A stretch of DNA of 64,000 nucleotides from Curtobacterium pusillum (GCF_007673235.1 NZ_VDZH01000002.1:265652-329651), one strand, 5' to 3'. Shown: positions 51,535 to 60,299, counted from the first letter of the stretch. Numbers and translations are program-made. Notes: a model not told the origin generated them from the sequence alone.

Positions 51535-53040
51535 ATGCCCCGCACACACCTCGTCCTCGACGCCGCGTTCACCGTGGGGCCGGTGCGACGTCGCCTGTTC
51601 GGCGGGTTCGTCGAACACCTCGGACGCCACGTCTACGACGGCATCCACGAGCCCGCCCACGAGACCGCCGACGAGCACGGCTTCCGTCGTGACGTGGTCG
51701 ACCTGGTCAAGGAACTGGGCGTGTCCGCGATCCGCTACCCCGGCGGCAACTTCGTCTCCGGGTACAAGTGGGAGGACGGGGTCGGACCCGTCGAGCAGCG
51801 CCCGCGCCGGCTCGACCTCGCCTGGCACTCGACCGAGACGAACGAGGTCGGTCTGCACGAGTTCCAGCACTGGCTCGACCAGGTCGGCTCCGAGCTCATG
51901 CTCGCGGTGAACCTCGGTACCCGCGGCACCGCCGAGGCCATCGAGCTCCTCGAGTACGCGAACATCGACGCCGGAACCGCGCTGTCCGAGTACCGCCGGT
52001 CGAACGGCCGCCAGGAGCCGTTCGCGATCAAGATGTGGTGTCTCGGCAACGAGATGGACGGCCCGTGGCAGCTCGGCCACAAGAACGCCGAGGACTACGG
52101 CAAGCTCGCCGCGATGACCGCCAAGGCCATGCGCCAGATCCAGCCCGACCTCGAGCTCGTCGCCTGCGGTTCGTCCGGCGCCTCGATGCCGACGTTCGGC
52201 GAGTGGGAGCGCACCGTGCTCGAGCACACCTACGACGACGTCGACTACATCTCCGCGCACGCCTACTACGAGGAGGACGGCGACCTCGCCTCGTTCCTCG
52301 CCTCCGGCGTCAACATGGACCACTTCATCAAGACGGTCACGACCGCCGCCGACCACGTGCAGGCGCAGAAGAAGTCCGACAAGCGGATCGACATCTCGTT
52401 CGACGAGTGGAACGTCTGGTCGCTGACGAAGTGGCACGAGCAGGCGAAGGAGTTCACGCTCGAGGAGTGGCCGGTCGCCCCGCGCCTCCTCGAGGACGTA
52501 TACACCGTCGCCGACGCCGTGGTCGTCGGTGGGCTGCTCATCTCGCTGCTCCGCCACGCGGACCGGGTCGCCTCGGCTTCGCTCGCCCAGCTCGTCAACG
52601 TGATCGGCCCGATCATGACCGAGCCCGGCGGACCCGCCTGGCGCCAGACGACGTTCTTCCCGTTCTCGCTGACGTCGAAGCTCGCCAACGGCACGTCGCT
52701 GCAGGTCAAGGCCTCCGGTGACACGGTCGACGGCGGCAAGCACGGCGAGGTCCCGGTCGTCGACTCGGCGGCCACCGTCGACGCGGACGGCACGGCGGCG
52801 GTCTTCCTCGTGAACCGCCACCCGTCGGAGTCCACGACCGTCACGATCGACCTCGCCGGCCTGACGGTCGACGGCGACGTCCGTGCCGAGGGCATCTGGG
52901 ACGACGACGTGCACGCGGTGAACGACCTGGCGAACACCACCCGCGTCGGGCTCCGCACCAACGAGTCCGTCCGCCGCGAGGGCGACACCGTCACGATCGA
53001 GCTCCCGCCGGTCTCCTGGACCGCCGTGTCGATCGGCTGA
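51535..53040 (+). CDS. GH51 alpha-L-arabinofuranosidase
   Basis: A 501-residue GH51 enzyme, a TIM barrel plus a C-terminal beta-sandwich, cutting arabinose off arabinoxylan or arabinan fragments. The acid/base is E173 in CLGNEMDGPWQ and the nucleophile E291 in SFDEWNVW. FGGFVEHLGRHVYDGI and RYPGGNFVSGY near the start are family hallmarks. There is no signal peptide, so it works inside the cell on imported oligosaccharides, fitting the divergent importer. The ATG has AAGGAG at 51525-51530. Confidence 0.95.
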   Translation: MPRTHLVLDAAFTVGPVRRRLFGGFVEHLGRHVYDGIHEPAHETADEHGFRRDVVDLVKELGVSAIRYPGGNFVSGYKWEDGVGPVEQRPRRLDLAWHSTETNEVGLHEFQHWLDQVGSELMLAVNLGTRGTAEAIELLEYANIDAGTALSEYRRSNGRQEPFAIKMWCLGNEMDGPWQLGHKNAEDYGKLAAMTAKAMRQIQPDLELVACGSSGASMPTFGEWERTVLEHTYDDVDYISAHAYYEEDGDLASFLASGVNMDHFIKTVTTAADHVQAQKKSDKRIDISFDEWNVWSLTKWHEQAKEFTLEEWPVAPRLLEDVYTVADAVVVGGLLISLLRHADRVASASLAQLVNVIGPIMTEPGGPAWRQTTFFPFSLTSKLANGTSLQVKASGDTVDGGKHGEVPVVDSAATVDADGTAAVFLVNRHPSESTTVTIDLAGLTVDGDVRAEGIWDDDVHAVNDLANTTRVGLRTNESVRREGDTVTIELPPVSWTAVSIG

Positions 53041-53080
53041 GACGCCTCGGCGTGCGCTCCGGCGGGCGTCGAGTGAGCAC

Positions 53081-53118
53081 AGAGGGCGTCGGGCCGCTTC
53101 GCGGTGCCGGCGCCCTCT
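53081..53118 (+). terminator. Terminator of the GH51 gene
   Basis: AGAGGGCGTCGG (53081-53092) pairs with CCGGCGCCCTCT (53107-53118) with one mismatch, and a CCG-CTTCG-CGG stem closes the loop. It lies 41 nt after the stop. Confidence 0.6.
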
Positions 53119-53154
53119 GCCGTGCGGGCAGTCGGTGCGTTGTTTCGCGTTGCA

Positions 53155-53320
53155 CGACACTTCACGGGCCCCGAACGCGTGATCTGTCGCTGAGCGCGTG
53201 AGGTGCGTGGCAGCGGACGGGAGGCGCGGTGCGGGCTGGCACCGCGCCTCCCGGCCGTCACCCGGTCGCGTCTCACGCGGTGGGCGACAGTTCACGGGAC
53301 GGCTGGCGCGTGAGGTGTCG
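53155..53320. repeat. Two related hairpins flanking a palindromic repeat
   Basis: Copy A (53155-53189) and copy B (53285-53320) share CGACA.TTCACGGG near the left end and CGTGA..TGTCG at the right end; each arm pair has a few mismatches. They flank the palindrome at 53214. The 53041-53383 interval has no convincing gene and is made almost entirely of such hairpins. Confidence 0.5.
53214..53257. repeat. Palindromic repeat, diverged copy
   Basis: CGGACGGGAGGCGCGGTGC (53214-53232) pairs with 53239-53257 with one mismatch around a GGGCTG loop. The family T in CTGGAG is changed to G with a matching change on the other arm. It is the only copy that is not close to a stop codon. Confidence 0.75.
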
Positions 53321-53383
53321 GTGAGCGCGAAGAGCCGCCCCGGCGCGGGGCGGGCAGCAGCTCGCGCGGCGCGCGTCCGGCGC

Positions 53384-53674
53384 TCAGCCGCCCGGCGGCG
53401 TGCAGCGCACGGCGCGCGCCCGCCACGAGATCTCCTCGACGAACGCGGCGGTGTCGGGGCCGAGCGGGTCGTCCGCCGCGTCCTCGATCAGCAGGCCGAG
53501 CGCGGGGGCGAGCAGGAACGAGGTGGTCGTGGTGCTCCCGAAGGCATCGACGGTCGGGACGGCGACGGTGTCCGCGAGCCCCGCGTGCGCCAGGGCGGCG
53601 GCGTAGTCCAGCACCGCATCGGCTGCCTCGTCCGAGGTGAGGACAGCGGTCAGTCCGTAGACGATGTTCTTCAT
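53384..53674 (-). CDS. Small unrecognised protein
   Basis: A 96-residue protein starting MKNIVYGLTAVLTSDEAADAVLDYAAALAHAGLAD. The beginning resembles small alpha/beta folds, and the segment TSFLLAPALGLLIED is mildly hydrophobic. I do not recognise a family. The ATG at 53674 is chosen over longer frames because the region upstream looks non-coding; its ribosome site is weak. It lies downstream of the lacI gene on the same strand, 135 nt away. Confidence 0.55.
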   Translation of the reverse strand: MKNIVYGLTAVLTSDEAADAVLDYAAALAHAGLADTVAVPTVDAFGSTTTTSFLLAPALGLLIEDAADDPLGPDTAAFVEEISWRARAVRCTPPGG

Positions 53675-53809
53675 GATCCGAACGCCGAGGTGGGGAGATG
53701 AGGACCGCAGCCGACGGCTCGTCCTCCGGACACACGGAAGTGGCGCACACCCGGGGCCGGGACAGCGATCCGGCTCCGGGTGCACGGTACGCCCCGGAGG
53801 CTGATCGCG

Positions 53810-54856
53810 TCAGCGCACCGTCCGGGTCGGTGGGGCCGCGGTGCTGGACCGCTCGACGAGCCGGACGGGGACCAGGTCGGCCTCGGCCCGGACGCGCTGC
53901 CCGTCGATCTGGGTGAGGAGGTTCGTGACCGCTCGACGGCCGACCTCGTCGAAGGACTGGTGCACGGTGGTGAGCGGCGGCCAGAACGAGTCGGACTCGG
54001 GGGAGTCGTCGAACCCCACCACGCTGAGGGTCTCCGGCACGGCGCGACCGAGCTCGTGGGCGGCGCGGAGCACACCGAGGGCGGTCTGGTCGTTGGCGGC
54101 GAAGACGGCGGTGATCTCCGGCCGACCAGCGATCACCAGTCCGGCGCGGTACCCGGAGTCGGCGCTCCAGCCGCCGTGGAAGACCGGCGGGACCGTTCGC
54201 CCCGCGGCCTCGAGCGTGGCCTGCCAGGCGGCGAGGCGGCGTGCGGCGGAGTACGACGACTCCGGTCCGGCGACGTGCCAGACGGTCTCGTGCCCGAGGT
54301 CGAGCAGGTGCTGCGTGGCCTGCCGTGCCCCGTCGGCCTGGTCGGTGTCGATCGCGGGGTGCTGCGTCGTGCCGGTGGAGTCGACCACGACCATCGGGAC
54401 GCCGTCCGGCAGCACGACCTCGGCGGTGTCGATGATGTGCGACTCGATGATGATGACGACGCCGTCGACGGCCTGCTCGTGCAGTCGGGAGAACGCCGAG
54501 CGGACGCCTTCCTCGGTCCGGGACGCCATCGGCAGCAGGGTGATCGTGAAGTCGGCGGCACCCGCGGCGTCGGCGATCGCCTCGAGCGTGCGCATGTTCC
54601 CGTACGACGCGAGGGTGAACATGATCACGCCGATGGTGCGGAACCGCCCGGAGCGCAGGGCTCGGGCGGCACGGTTCGGGCGGTACCCGAGGTCGTCCAT
54701 GGCGCGCTGGACGCGGTCGCGGGTGTCCGGCGACACGTTGTCGAAGCCGCGGGCGACGCGGGACACGGTCTGCATCGAGACCCCGGCGGCCTCGGCGACG
54801 GCGGCCATCGAGGGGGAGCGGCGAGCGGCGGCCGCGGCCGCGAGTTCGGTCGTCAC
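53810..54856 (-). CDS. LacI-family repressor
   Basis: A 348-residue LacI/GalR regulator. The helix-turn-helix AAVAEAAGVSMQTVSRVARGFDNVSPDTRDRV is at about 18-50, with the hinge LGYRPNRAARALRSG, followed by a periplasmic-binding-protein-like sugar domain (FAANDQTALGVLRAAHELG; LSVVGFDDSPES). It should repress the divergent importer and beta-galactosidase genes until a galactoside-type inducer binds. The GTG has GGAGGG upstream. Operator-like palindromes at 54906 and 54941 lie in the shared promoter region. Confidence 0.94.
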   Translation of the reverse strand: MTTELAAAAAARRSPSMAAVAEAAGVSMQTVSRVARGFDNVSPDTRDRVQRAMDDLGYRPNRAARALRSGRFRTIGVIMFTLASYGNMRTLEAIADAAGAADFTITLLPMASRTEEGVRSAFSRLHEQAVDGVVIIIESHIIDTAEVVLPDGVPMVVVDSTGTTQHPAIDTDQADGARQATQHLLDLGHETVWHVAGPESSYSAARRLAAWQATLEAAGRTVPPVFHGGWSADSGYRAGLVIAGRPEITAVFAANDQTALGVLRAAHELGRAVPETLSVVGFDDSPESDSFWPPLTTVHQSFDEVGRRAVTNLLTQIDGQRVRAEADLVPVRLVERSSTAAPPTRTVR

Positions 54857-54897
54857 GATGCCCTCCGGTTCCGGGCGATGTGCCCTGCAGTTCCCGA

Positions 54898-54925
54898 ACG
54901 CTAGCGCATGTTGACGTTGCCATGC
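54898..54925 (-). promoter_or_regulatory. lacI promoter with a weaker operator copy
   Basis: On the minus strand TAGCGT (54898-54903) is a likely -10 for lacI. Directly above it, GCATGTTGACGTTGCCATGC (54906-54925) is an imperfect version of the perfect operator at 54941, fitting autoregulation. Confidence 0.5.
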
Positions 54926-54940
54926 TATCGTCGCGCCGTT

Positions 54941-54960
54941 CGATGTTGACGTCAACATCG
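54941..54960 (+). promoter_or_regulatory. LacI operator before the second importer
   Basis: CGATGTTGACGTCAACATCG is a perfect 20-bp palindrome, typical of LacI-family operators with a central CG. A TATCGT (54926-54931) -10 would put the start site just upstream, so the operator would block early transcription. Confidence 0.8.
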
Positions 54961-54993
54961 ACGGACCCGAACGCAGCACGACAAGGGAGTCAC

Positions 54994-55929
54994 ATGAGCA
55001 CGCTCGAAGCGCGCGCAGCCGGAGCCACCGCTCCGACCGTGCCACCGCGCCGCCGCGCCAAGCCGCGCGGCAGGTACACGGGATGGCTCTTCGTCGGCCC
55101 GTTCGTCGTCGTCCTGATCGCGATGCTCATCGTGCCGATCGGGTACGCGCTCTGGCTGAGCCTGTTCCGCGACCAGCTGATCGGCGGCAACCAGTTCGTC
55201 TGGTTCGCCAACTACGTCCAGCTCTTCCAGGACGCCAAGTTCTGGTCCGGTCTCGGTCGGGTGGCCCTGTTCCTGCTCGTGCAGGTCCCGATCATGCTCG
55301 GCCTCGCGCTCGTCGCCGCCCTGGCCCTCGACAGCGCCCGGCTCTGGGGCACGTCGTTCTTCCGCATCGCCGTGTTCCTGCCGTACGCGGTCCCCGGTGT
55401 CGTCGCGGCGCTCATCTGGGGCTTCATCTACGGCAACCAGTTCGGGCTGACCGGCGCCGCGAACCACGCGCTCGGCATCGACCTGCTGCAGCCGTTCAGC
55501 CCCGACTGGGTCCTGACGTCGATCGGCAACGTGGTCACGTGGGAGTTCCTCGGCTACAACATGCTGATCTTCTACGCCGCCCTCCGGGTCGTCCCCGGTG
55601 ACCTGTACGAAGCGGCCGAGCTCGACGGCGCCGGGCCCCTGCGCACGGTGTCCTCCATCAAGCTCCCCGCTCTGCGCGGCCCGATGGTGATCGCCACGAT
55701 CTTCTCGATCATCGGCAGCTTCCAGCTCTTCAACGAGCCGAACCTGCTCAAGACCCTCGCCCCGAACGTCATCGGCAGCGCCTTCACCCCGAACATGTAC
55801 GCCTACTCGCTGTCGTTCAGCGGCCAGCAGTTCAACTACTCCGCGACCGTCGCGATCGTCATGGGCGTGATCACCGCCGTGATCGCCTACGTCGTCCAGG
55901 TCCGCGGAACCCGCCAGGAGAACCGATGA
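54994..55929 (+). CDS. Sugar ABC transporter permease (MalF-like)
   Basis: A 311-residue permease with six membrane helices and the EAA loop GDLYEAAELDGAGPLRTVSSIKLPAL. The N-terminus (about 30 residues) is basic. It is the first gene of a plus-strand operon of permease, permease, binding protein and GH35 enzyme, divergent from lacI. The ATG has AAGGGAG at 54983-54989. The ATPase is not encoded here. Confidence 0.93.
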   Translation: MSTLEARAAGATAPTVPPRRRAKPRGRYTGWLFVGPFVVVLIAMLIVPIGYALWLSLFRDQLIGGNQFVWFANYVQLFQDAKFWSGLGRVALFLLVQVPIMLGLALVAALALDSARLWGTSFFRIAVFLPYAVPGVVAALIWGFIYGNQFGLTGAANHALGIDLLQPFSPDWVLTSIGNVVTWEFLGYNMLIFYAALRVVPGDLYEAAELDGAGPLRTVSSIKLPALRGPMVIATIFSIIGSFQLFNEPNLLKTLAPNVIGSAFTPNMYAYSLSFSGQQFNYSATVAIVMGVITAVIAYVVQVRGTRQENR

Positions 55930-56912
55930 GCACCCTGCAGCAACCCGCCGCGACCGGACCGGCCACGGTCACCGAGGCGACCACGACGCAGCGCGACCCG
56001 CGCGAGAAGGCGAGCCGCGCCTCCAGGCCGACCCGGACCCGCCGCCTGCGGAACGCAGAAGGCGGACGCAAGCAGAAGCGTTCCGGTCTCCTCACCGCGG
56101 TGATGGTCGTCTTCGTCGTCTACTCCTTCGCGCCGCTGTTCTACCTGCTCGTGAACAGCACGAAGACGCAGTCCTCGCTGCTGTCGACCTTCGGCCTGTG
56201 GTTCGGCGGGAAGTTCAACCTCTGGCAGAACATCGTCGACACGCTGACCTACAACGACGGCATCTTCGTCCAGTGGCTCGGCAACACGCTGCTCTACGTC
56301 GTCGTCGGCGCCGGCGGGGCCACGATGCTCGCCACGATCGCCGGCTACGGCATGGCGAAGTTCCAGTTCCCGGGTCGTCGCGCCGTGTTCGCCGTCGTCC
56401 TCGGCGCGATCGCCGTCCCCGGCACCGCCCTCGCCGTCCCGACGTTCCTGCTGTTCTCGCAGTTCGGCCTGACGAACACCCCGTGGGCGATCATCCTGCC
56501 GTCGCTCATCAGCCCGTTCGGCATGTACCTGATCTGGACCTACGCGGTCGACGCGATCCCCGCTGAACTCCTCGAGGCCGCCCGCATGGACGGCGCCGGC
56601 GAGTTCCGGATCTTCTTCACGATCGCGCTGCGCCTGCTCGCGCCCGGTGTCGTGACGGTCCTGCTGTTCGCGGTCGTCGCCACCTGGAACAACTACTTCC
56701 TGCCGCTCATCATGCTGAGCGACCCGAAGTGGTACCCGCTGACGGTCGGCCTGAACCAGTGGAACGCCCAGGCCACCGGCTCCGGTGCGCAGCCGATCTA
56801 CAACCTCGTCGTCACGGGATCGCTCCTCACGATCATCCCGATCGTGGTCGCGTTCCTCTTCCTCCAGCGCTTCTGGCAGTCCGGCCTCGCGGCCGGGTCC
56901 GTCAAGGCCTGA
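55926..56912 (+). CDS. Sugar ABC transporter permease (MalG-like)
   Basis: A 328-residue permease with six membrane helices and the EAA loop AELLEAARMDGAGEFRIFFTIALRLL. A 55-residue polar, Arg-rich N-terminal tail precedes the first helix, longer than usual. It overlaps the previous permease by four bases (ATGA). A palindromic repeat lies just after its stop and inside the operon, where it may lower read-through. Confidence 0.93.
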   Translation: MSTLQQPAATGPATVTEATTTQRDPREKASRASRPTRTRRLRNAEGGRKQKRSGLLTAVMVVFVVYSFAPLFYLLVNSTKTQSSLLSTFGLWFGGKFNLWQNIVDTLTYNDGIFVQWLGNTLLYVVVGAGGATMLATIAGYGMAKFQFPGRRAVFAVVLGAIAVPGTALAVPTFLLFSQFGLTNTPWAIILPSLISPFGMYLIWTYAVDAIPAELLEAARMDGAGEFRIFFTIALRLLAPGVVTVLLFAVVATWNNYFLPLIMLSDPKWYPLTVGLNQWNAQATGSGAQPIYNLVVTGSLLTIIPIVVAFLFLQRFWQSGLAAGSVKA

Positions 56913-56921
56913 CCCATCGGC

Positions 56922-56957
56922 CTGGAGGCGCGGGGCGACCCCGCCACGCGCCTCCGG
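56922..56957. repeat. Palindromic repeat inside the sugar operon
   Basis: CTGGAGGCGCGGGGCG (56922-56937) pairs with 56942-56957 with two mismatches. It begins 10 nt after the permease stop and precedes the binding-protein gene in the same direction. Of the repeat copies, only this one lies within an apparent operon. Confidence 0.75.
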
Positions 56958-57017
56958 TCCGGCACACAGCAGCACCACTGCACCACCTCCCAACACGAAG
57001 AAGTGAAAGGCACCCGA

Positions 57018-58352
57018 ATGCACAAGCGCATCCGGCGCGGGCTCAGCGCCCTCGCCATCGGCGTCACCGCCGCCATCGCCCTGGCGGCCTGCGCCTCCGG
57101 CGGTTCGTCGTCCGGCGGATCGTCCGACGACATCGACAAGGCCCTCGAGAAGGGCGGCACGCTCACGTACTGGTCGTGGACACCGTCCGCGAAGGCCCAG
57201 GTCGCCGCGTTCGAGAAGGCCTACCCCAAGGTGAAGGTCAAGCTCGTCAACGCCGGCACCGGCGCCGACCAGTACACGAAGCTGCAGAACACCGTGAAGG
57301 CCGGCTCGGGTGCCCCCGACGTCGCCCAGGTCGAGTACTACGCGCTCCCGCAGTTCGCCCTGTCCGACTCGCTGCTCGACCTGTCCTCGTACGGGTTCGG
57401 AGATCTGAAGGACAAGTTCGCTTCGAGCACGTGGAGCTCGGTGGACATGGACGGGAAGATCTACGGCCTCCCGCAGGACTCCGGCCCCATGGCGCTGTTC
57501 TACAACAAGACGGTGTTCGACAAGTACGGCATCGCCATCCCGAAGACCTGGGACGAGTACGTCGCCGCCGCCAAGAAGCTGCACGCCGCCGACCCGGACG
57601 CGTACATCACCGCGGACTCCGGCGACGCCGGGTTCACCACGAGCATGATCGCCCAGGCCGGTGGCACCCCGTTCACCACCAAGGGTGACAAGGTCACGAT
57701 CAACCTCGAGGACGCCGGCACGAAGAAGTGGACGAGCACCTGGAACGAGCTCGTCGAGCAGGGCCTGCTCTCGAAGACGGTCGGCTGGACCGACGACTGG
57801 TACAAGCAGCTCGGCAACGGCCAGATCGCCACGCTCATCACCGGCGCCTGGATGCCCGGCAACCTCGAGGCGAGCGTCGCCGACGCCAGCGGTGACTGGC
57901 GCGTCGCCCCGATGCCGACCTACGACGGCACCACCGCCCAGACCGCGAACAACGGCGGCAGCGCCGAGGTCGTCATGAAGCAGTCGAAGGACCCGGCCCT
58001 CGCGGCGGGCTTCCTGAAGTGGCTGAACTCGTCGAAGGAGTCGACGAAGGTGTTCATGGAGTCCGGTGGGTTCCCGTCGACCACGGCTGACCTCGACTCG
58101 TCCGCGTTCCTCGACGAGAAGCCGGAGTACTTCGGCGGCCAGCAGATCAACAAGGTGCTCGTCGACGCGTCGAAGTCGTCCGACAACGACTTCACATACC
58201 TGCCCTACCAGGTGTACGCGAACAGCGTCTACGCGGACACCGTCGGTCAGTCGTACGAGAACGGCACCTCGCTCGAGAGCGGTCTCGCCGCCTGGCAGAA
58301 GGCCCTCGCGAAGTACGGCAAGGACCAGGGCTTCACGGTCTCGACCAAGTAG
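57018..58352 (+). CDS. Sugar-binding lipoprotein
   Basis: A 444-residue family 1 solute-binding protein. The signal peptide has a basic start (KRIRR) and the lipobox LAAC with C25; a Gly/Ser linker follows. The mature part (TLTYWSWTPSAKAQVAAFEKAYP, later TLITGAWMPGNLEA) is typical. The ligand is probably a galactoside, judging from the adjacent GH35 enzyme. The ATG at 57018 is chosen because GAAAGG lies 7 nt upstream; a GTG at 57003 overlaps that site. Flanking hairpins may let it be produced in excess over the permeases. Confidence 0.93.
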   Translation: MHKRIRRGLSALAIGVTAAIALAACASGGSSSGGSSDDIDKALEKGGTLTYWSWTPSAKAQVAAFEKAYPKVKVKLVNAGTGADQYTKLQNTVKAGSGAPDVAQVEYYALPQFALSDSLLDLSSYGFGDLKDKFASSTWSSVDMDGKIYGLPQDSGPMALFYNKTVFDKYGIAIPKTWDEYVAAAKKLHAADPDAYITADSGDAGFTTSMIAQAGGTPFTTKGDKVTINLEDAGTKKWTSTWNELVEQGLLSKTVGWTDDWYKQLGNGQIATLITGAWMPGNLEASVADASGDWRVAPMPTYDGTTAQTANNGGSAEVVMKQSKDPALAAGFLKWLNSSKESTKVFMESGGFPSTTADLDSSAFLDEKPEYFGGQQINKVLVDASKSSDNDFTYLPYQVYANSVYADTVGQSYENGTSLESGLAAWQKALAKYGKDQGFTVSTK

Positions 58353-58370
58353 TACCGGCACCACCACCCC

Positions 58371-58401
58371 GGGGTCGTGCGGACACCGTCCGCACGACCC
58401 C
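58371..58401 (+). terminator. Hairpin between binding protein and GH35 genes
   Basis: GGGGTCGTGCGGAC (58371-58384) pairs perfectly with 58388-58401 across a 3-nt loop, 19 nt after the binding-protein stop and 21 nt before the GH35 ATG. It could be a partial terminator or an mRNA-stabilising stem within the operon. Confidence 0.7.
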
Positions 58402-58422
58402 GCTGTCTGAAAGAGTCTTCTC

Positions 58423-60252
58423 ATGCGCTTCGCCATCGGCGACACCGACTTCCTGCTCGACGGCGAGCCGCACCGGATCCTGTCCGGCGCGATCCACTAC
58501 TTCCGCGTGCACCCCGACCTGTGGGCCGACCGGATCCGCAAGGCGAAGCTGATGGGGCTCAACACCATCGAGACGTACGTCGCCTGGAACGCACACGCGC
58601 CGTCGCCCGACGTCTTCGACCTGACCGATGGGCTCGACCTGGGGCGCTTCCTCGACCTCGTCGCCGAGGAGGGCATGCACGCCATCGTCCGGCCCGGCCC
58701 CTACATCTGCGCCGAGTGGACGAACGGCGGGCTGCCGTACTGGCTCTTCACCGACGGTACGGTCGGGGTCCGGCGTGACGAGCCGGGGTTCCTGGGGGCA
58801 GTCTCCTCGTACCTGCAGGCGTTGGCACCGGTGCTGGTCCCGAGGCAGATCGACCACGGCGGTCCGATCGTCCTCGTGCAGGTCGAGAACGAGTACGGCG
58901 CGTACGGCTCCGACCCCGTGTACCTGCAGAAGCTCGAGGCGATGCACCGCGCGATCGGGCTCACCGTCCCCTTCACGAGCGTCGACCAGCCGATGGGCAC
59001 GATGCTCGAGGACGGTTCGCTGCCGTCGTTGCACAAGACCGGGTCCTTCGGGTCCCGCTCGACCTCACGCCTGGAACGACTCCGACAGGCCCAGCCGACC
59101 GGACCGCTGATGTGCTCGGAGTTCTGGGACGGCTGGTTCGACAGCTGGGGTGAGCACCACCACACCACGCCCGCCGCTGCCTCGGCGTCGGACCTGGACG
59201 ACCTGCTCGCCGCCGGGGGGTCGGTGAACATCTACATGTTCCACGGCGGCACGAACTTCGGCTTCACGAACGGCGCGAACGACAAGGGCGTGTACCGGCC
59301 GATCGCGACGTCGTACGACTACGACGCACCGCTCGACGAGGCCGGTCGGCCCACCGCGAAGTTCCATGCCTTCCGTTCGGTGATCGAGCGCTACGCGCCC
59401 GTCCCGGTGCTGCCGGCATCGATGGAGCCCGGTGGATCCGGTCGCCTAGAATCGTATGCCTATTCAAGCGACAGCCTGGAGGCACGGGTCGCCCCCGCCA
59501 CGGACCTCGCCGTCCGCCTCGACCGCGTCGCGTCGCTCCGGTCCCTGCTGCCCGCGCTCACCGACTGGTCGACGCACGACACCCCGCCGACGTTCGACGC
59601 GCTCGGCGCCGCCTCCGGCTTCGTGCTGTACCGGACCGAGGTCGACCTGCCGTCCGGCGGCGTGCTCACCGTCGGGGACGAGGTACGCGACCGCGCAATC
59701 GTCTCGGTCGACGGCACCGTCGTCGGGGTCCTCGAACGCGAACACCACGACCGCGCGATCGCGCTCCCGGCGGTGACGGGCACGCTCGAGCTCCTCGTCG
59801 AGGACCAGGGCCGCGTCGACTACGGCCCACGCATCGGCGAGCCGAAGGGCCTGATCGGCGGGATCGCCGTCGACGGGGTCCCGCTCGCCCGGTGGAGTGC
59901 GTCGCCCCTGGCCCTCGACCCGATGCCCGAGGCCGCGCTGACGATCCTCGCCGACGCCCTGCCCACCGACGGCAACGCCCTCGCCGGACCGGTGTTCGCC
60001 ACGGGGTCGTTCGACCTCGACTCCGCCGACGACCGGTACCTGCGCCTCGACGGGTTCCGGAAGGGCGTCGCCTGGGTGAACGGGTTCTGCCTCGGCCGGT
60101 ACTGGTCACGGGGGCCGCAGCGCACCCTGGCCGTGCCCGGGCCGGTGCTCCGTGCCGGGCGGAACGACGTCGTCGTGCTCGAGCTGCACGCCTCGGCCGC
60201 CCGCACCGTGCAGATGCTGGCGGAGCCGGACCTCGGTCACACGGAGGCGTAG
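58423..60252 (+). CDS. GH35 beta-galactosidase
   Basis: A 609-residue GH35 enzyme. The TIM barrel has the acid/base E157 (VENEYGAYG) and the nucleophile E233 (CSEFWDGWFD), plus the family start LDGEPHRILSGAIHYFRV. Beta-sandwich domains follow from about residue 350, ending with GFRKGVAWVNGFCLGRYWSRGPQ. No signal peptide, so it acts on imported galactosides. Around 59448-59490, in the linker after the barrel, codons turn unusually AT-rich (CTA, TAT, TAT, TCA) and then read CTGGAGGCACGGGTCG, like one arm of the palindromic repeat. Confidence 0.94.
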   Translation: MRFAIGDTDFLLDGEPHRILSGAIHYFRVHPDLWADRIRKAKLMGLNTIETYVAWNAHAPSPDVFDLTDGLDLGRFLDLVAEEGMHAIVRPGPYICAEWTNGGLPYWLFTDGTVGVRRDEPGFLGAVSSYLQALAPVLVPRQIDHGGPIVLVQVENEYGAYGSDPVYLQKLEAMHRAIGLTVPFTSVDQPMGTMLEDGSLPSLHKTGSFGSRSTSRLERLRQAQPTGPLMCSEFWDGWFDSWGEHHHTTPAAASASDLDDLLAAGGSVNIYMFHGGTNFGFTNGANDKGVYRPIATSYDYDAPLDEAGRPTAKFHAFRSVIERYAPVPVLPASMEPGGSGRLESYAYSSDSLEARVAPATDLAVRLDRVASLRSLLPALTDWSTHDTPPTFDALGAASGFVLYRTEVDLPSGGVLTVGDEVRDRAIVSVDGTVVGVLEREHHDRAIALPAVTGTLELLVEDQGRVDYGPRIGEPKGLIGGIAVDGVPLARWSASPLALDPMPEAALTILADALPTDGNALAGPVFATGSFDLDSADDRYLRLDGFRKGVAWVNGFCLGRYWSRGPQRTLAVPGPVLRAGRNDVVVLELHASAARTVQMLAEPDLGHTEA

Positions 60253-60299
60253 CCCCGGGCTGTTCCGCGCGGAGGAGGTCGTTTCGCGCACAGGGCACC

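Noticed and set aside
51310-53295. Long frame upstream of the sugar-binding lipoprotein
   Set aside because: It is antisense to the GH51 gene. The lipoprotein has its own signal peptide, ribosome site and promoter at about 51310-51373.
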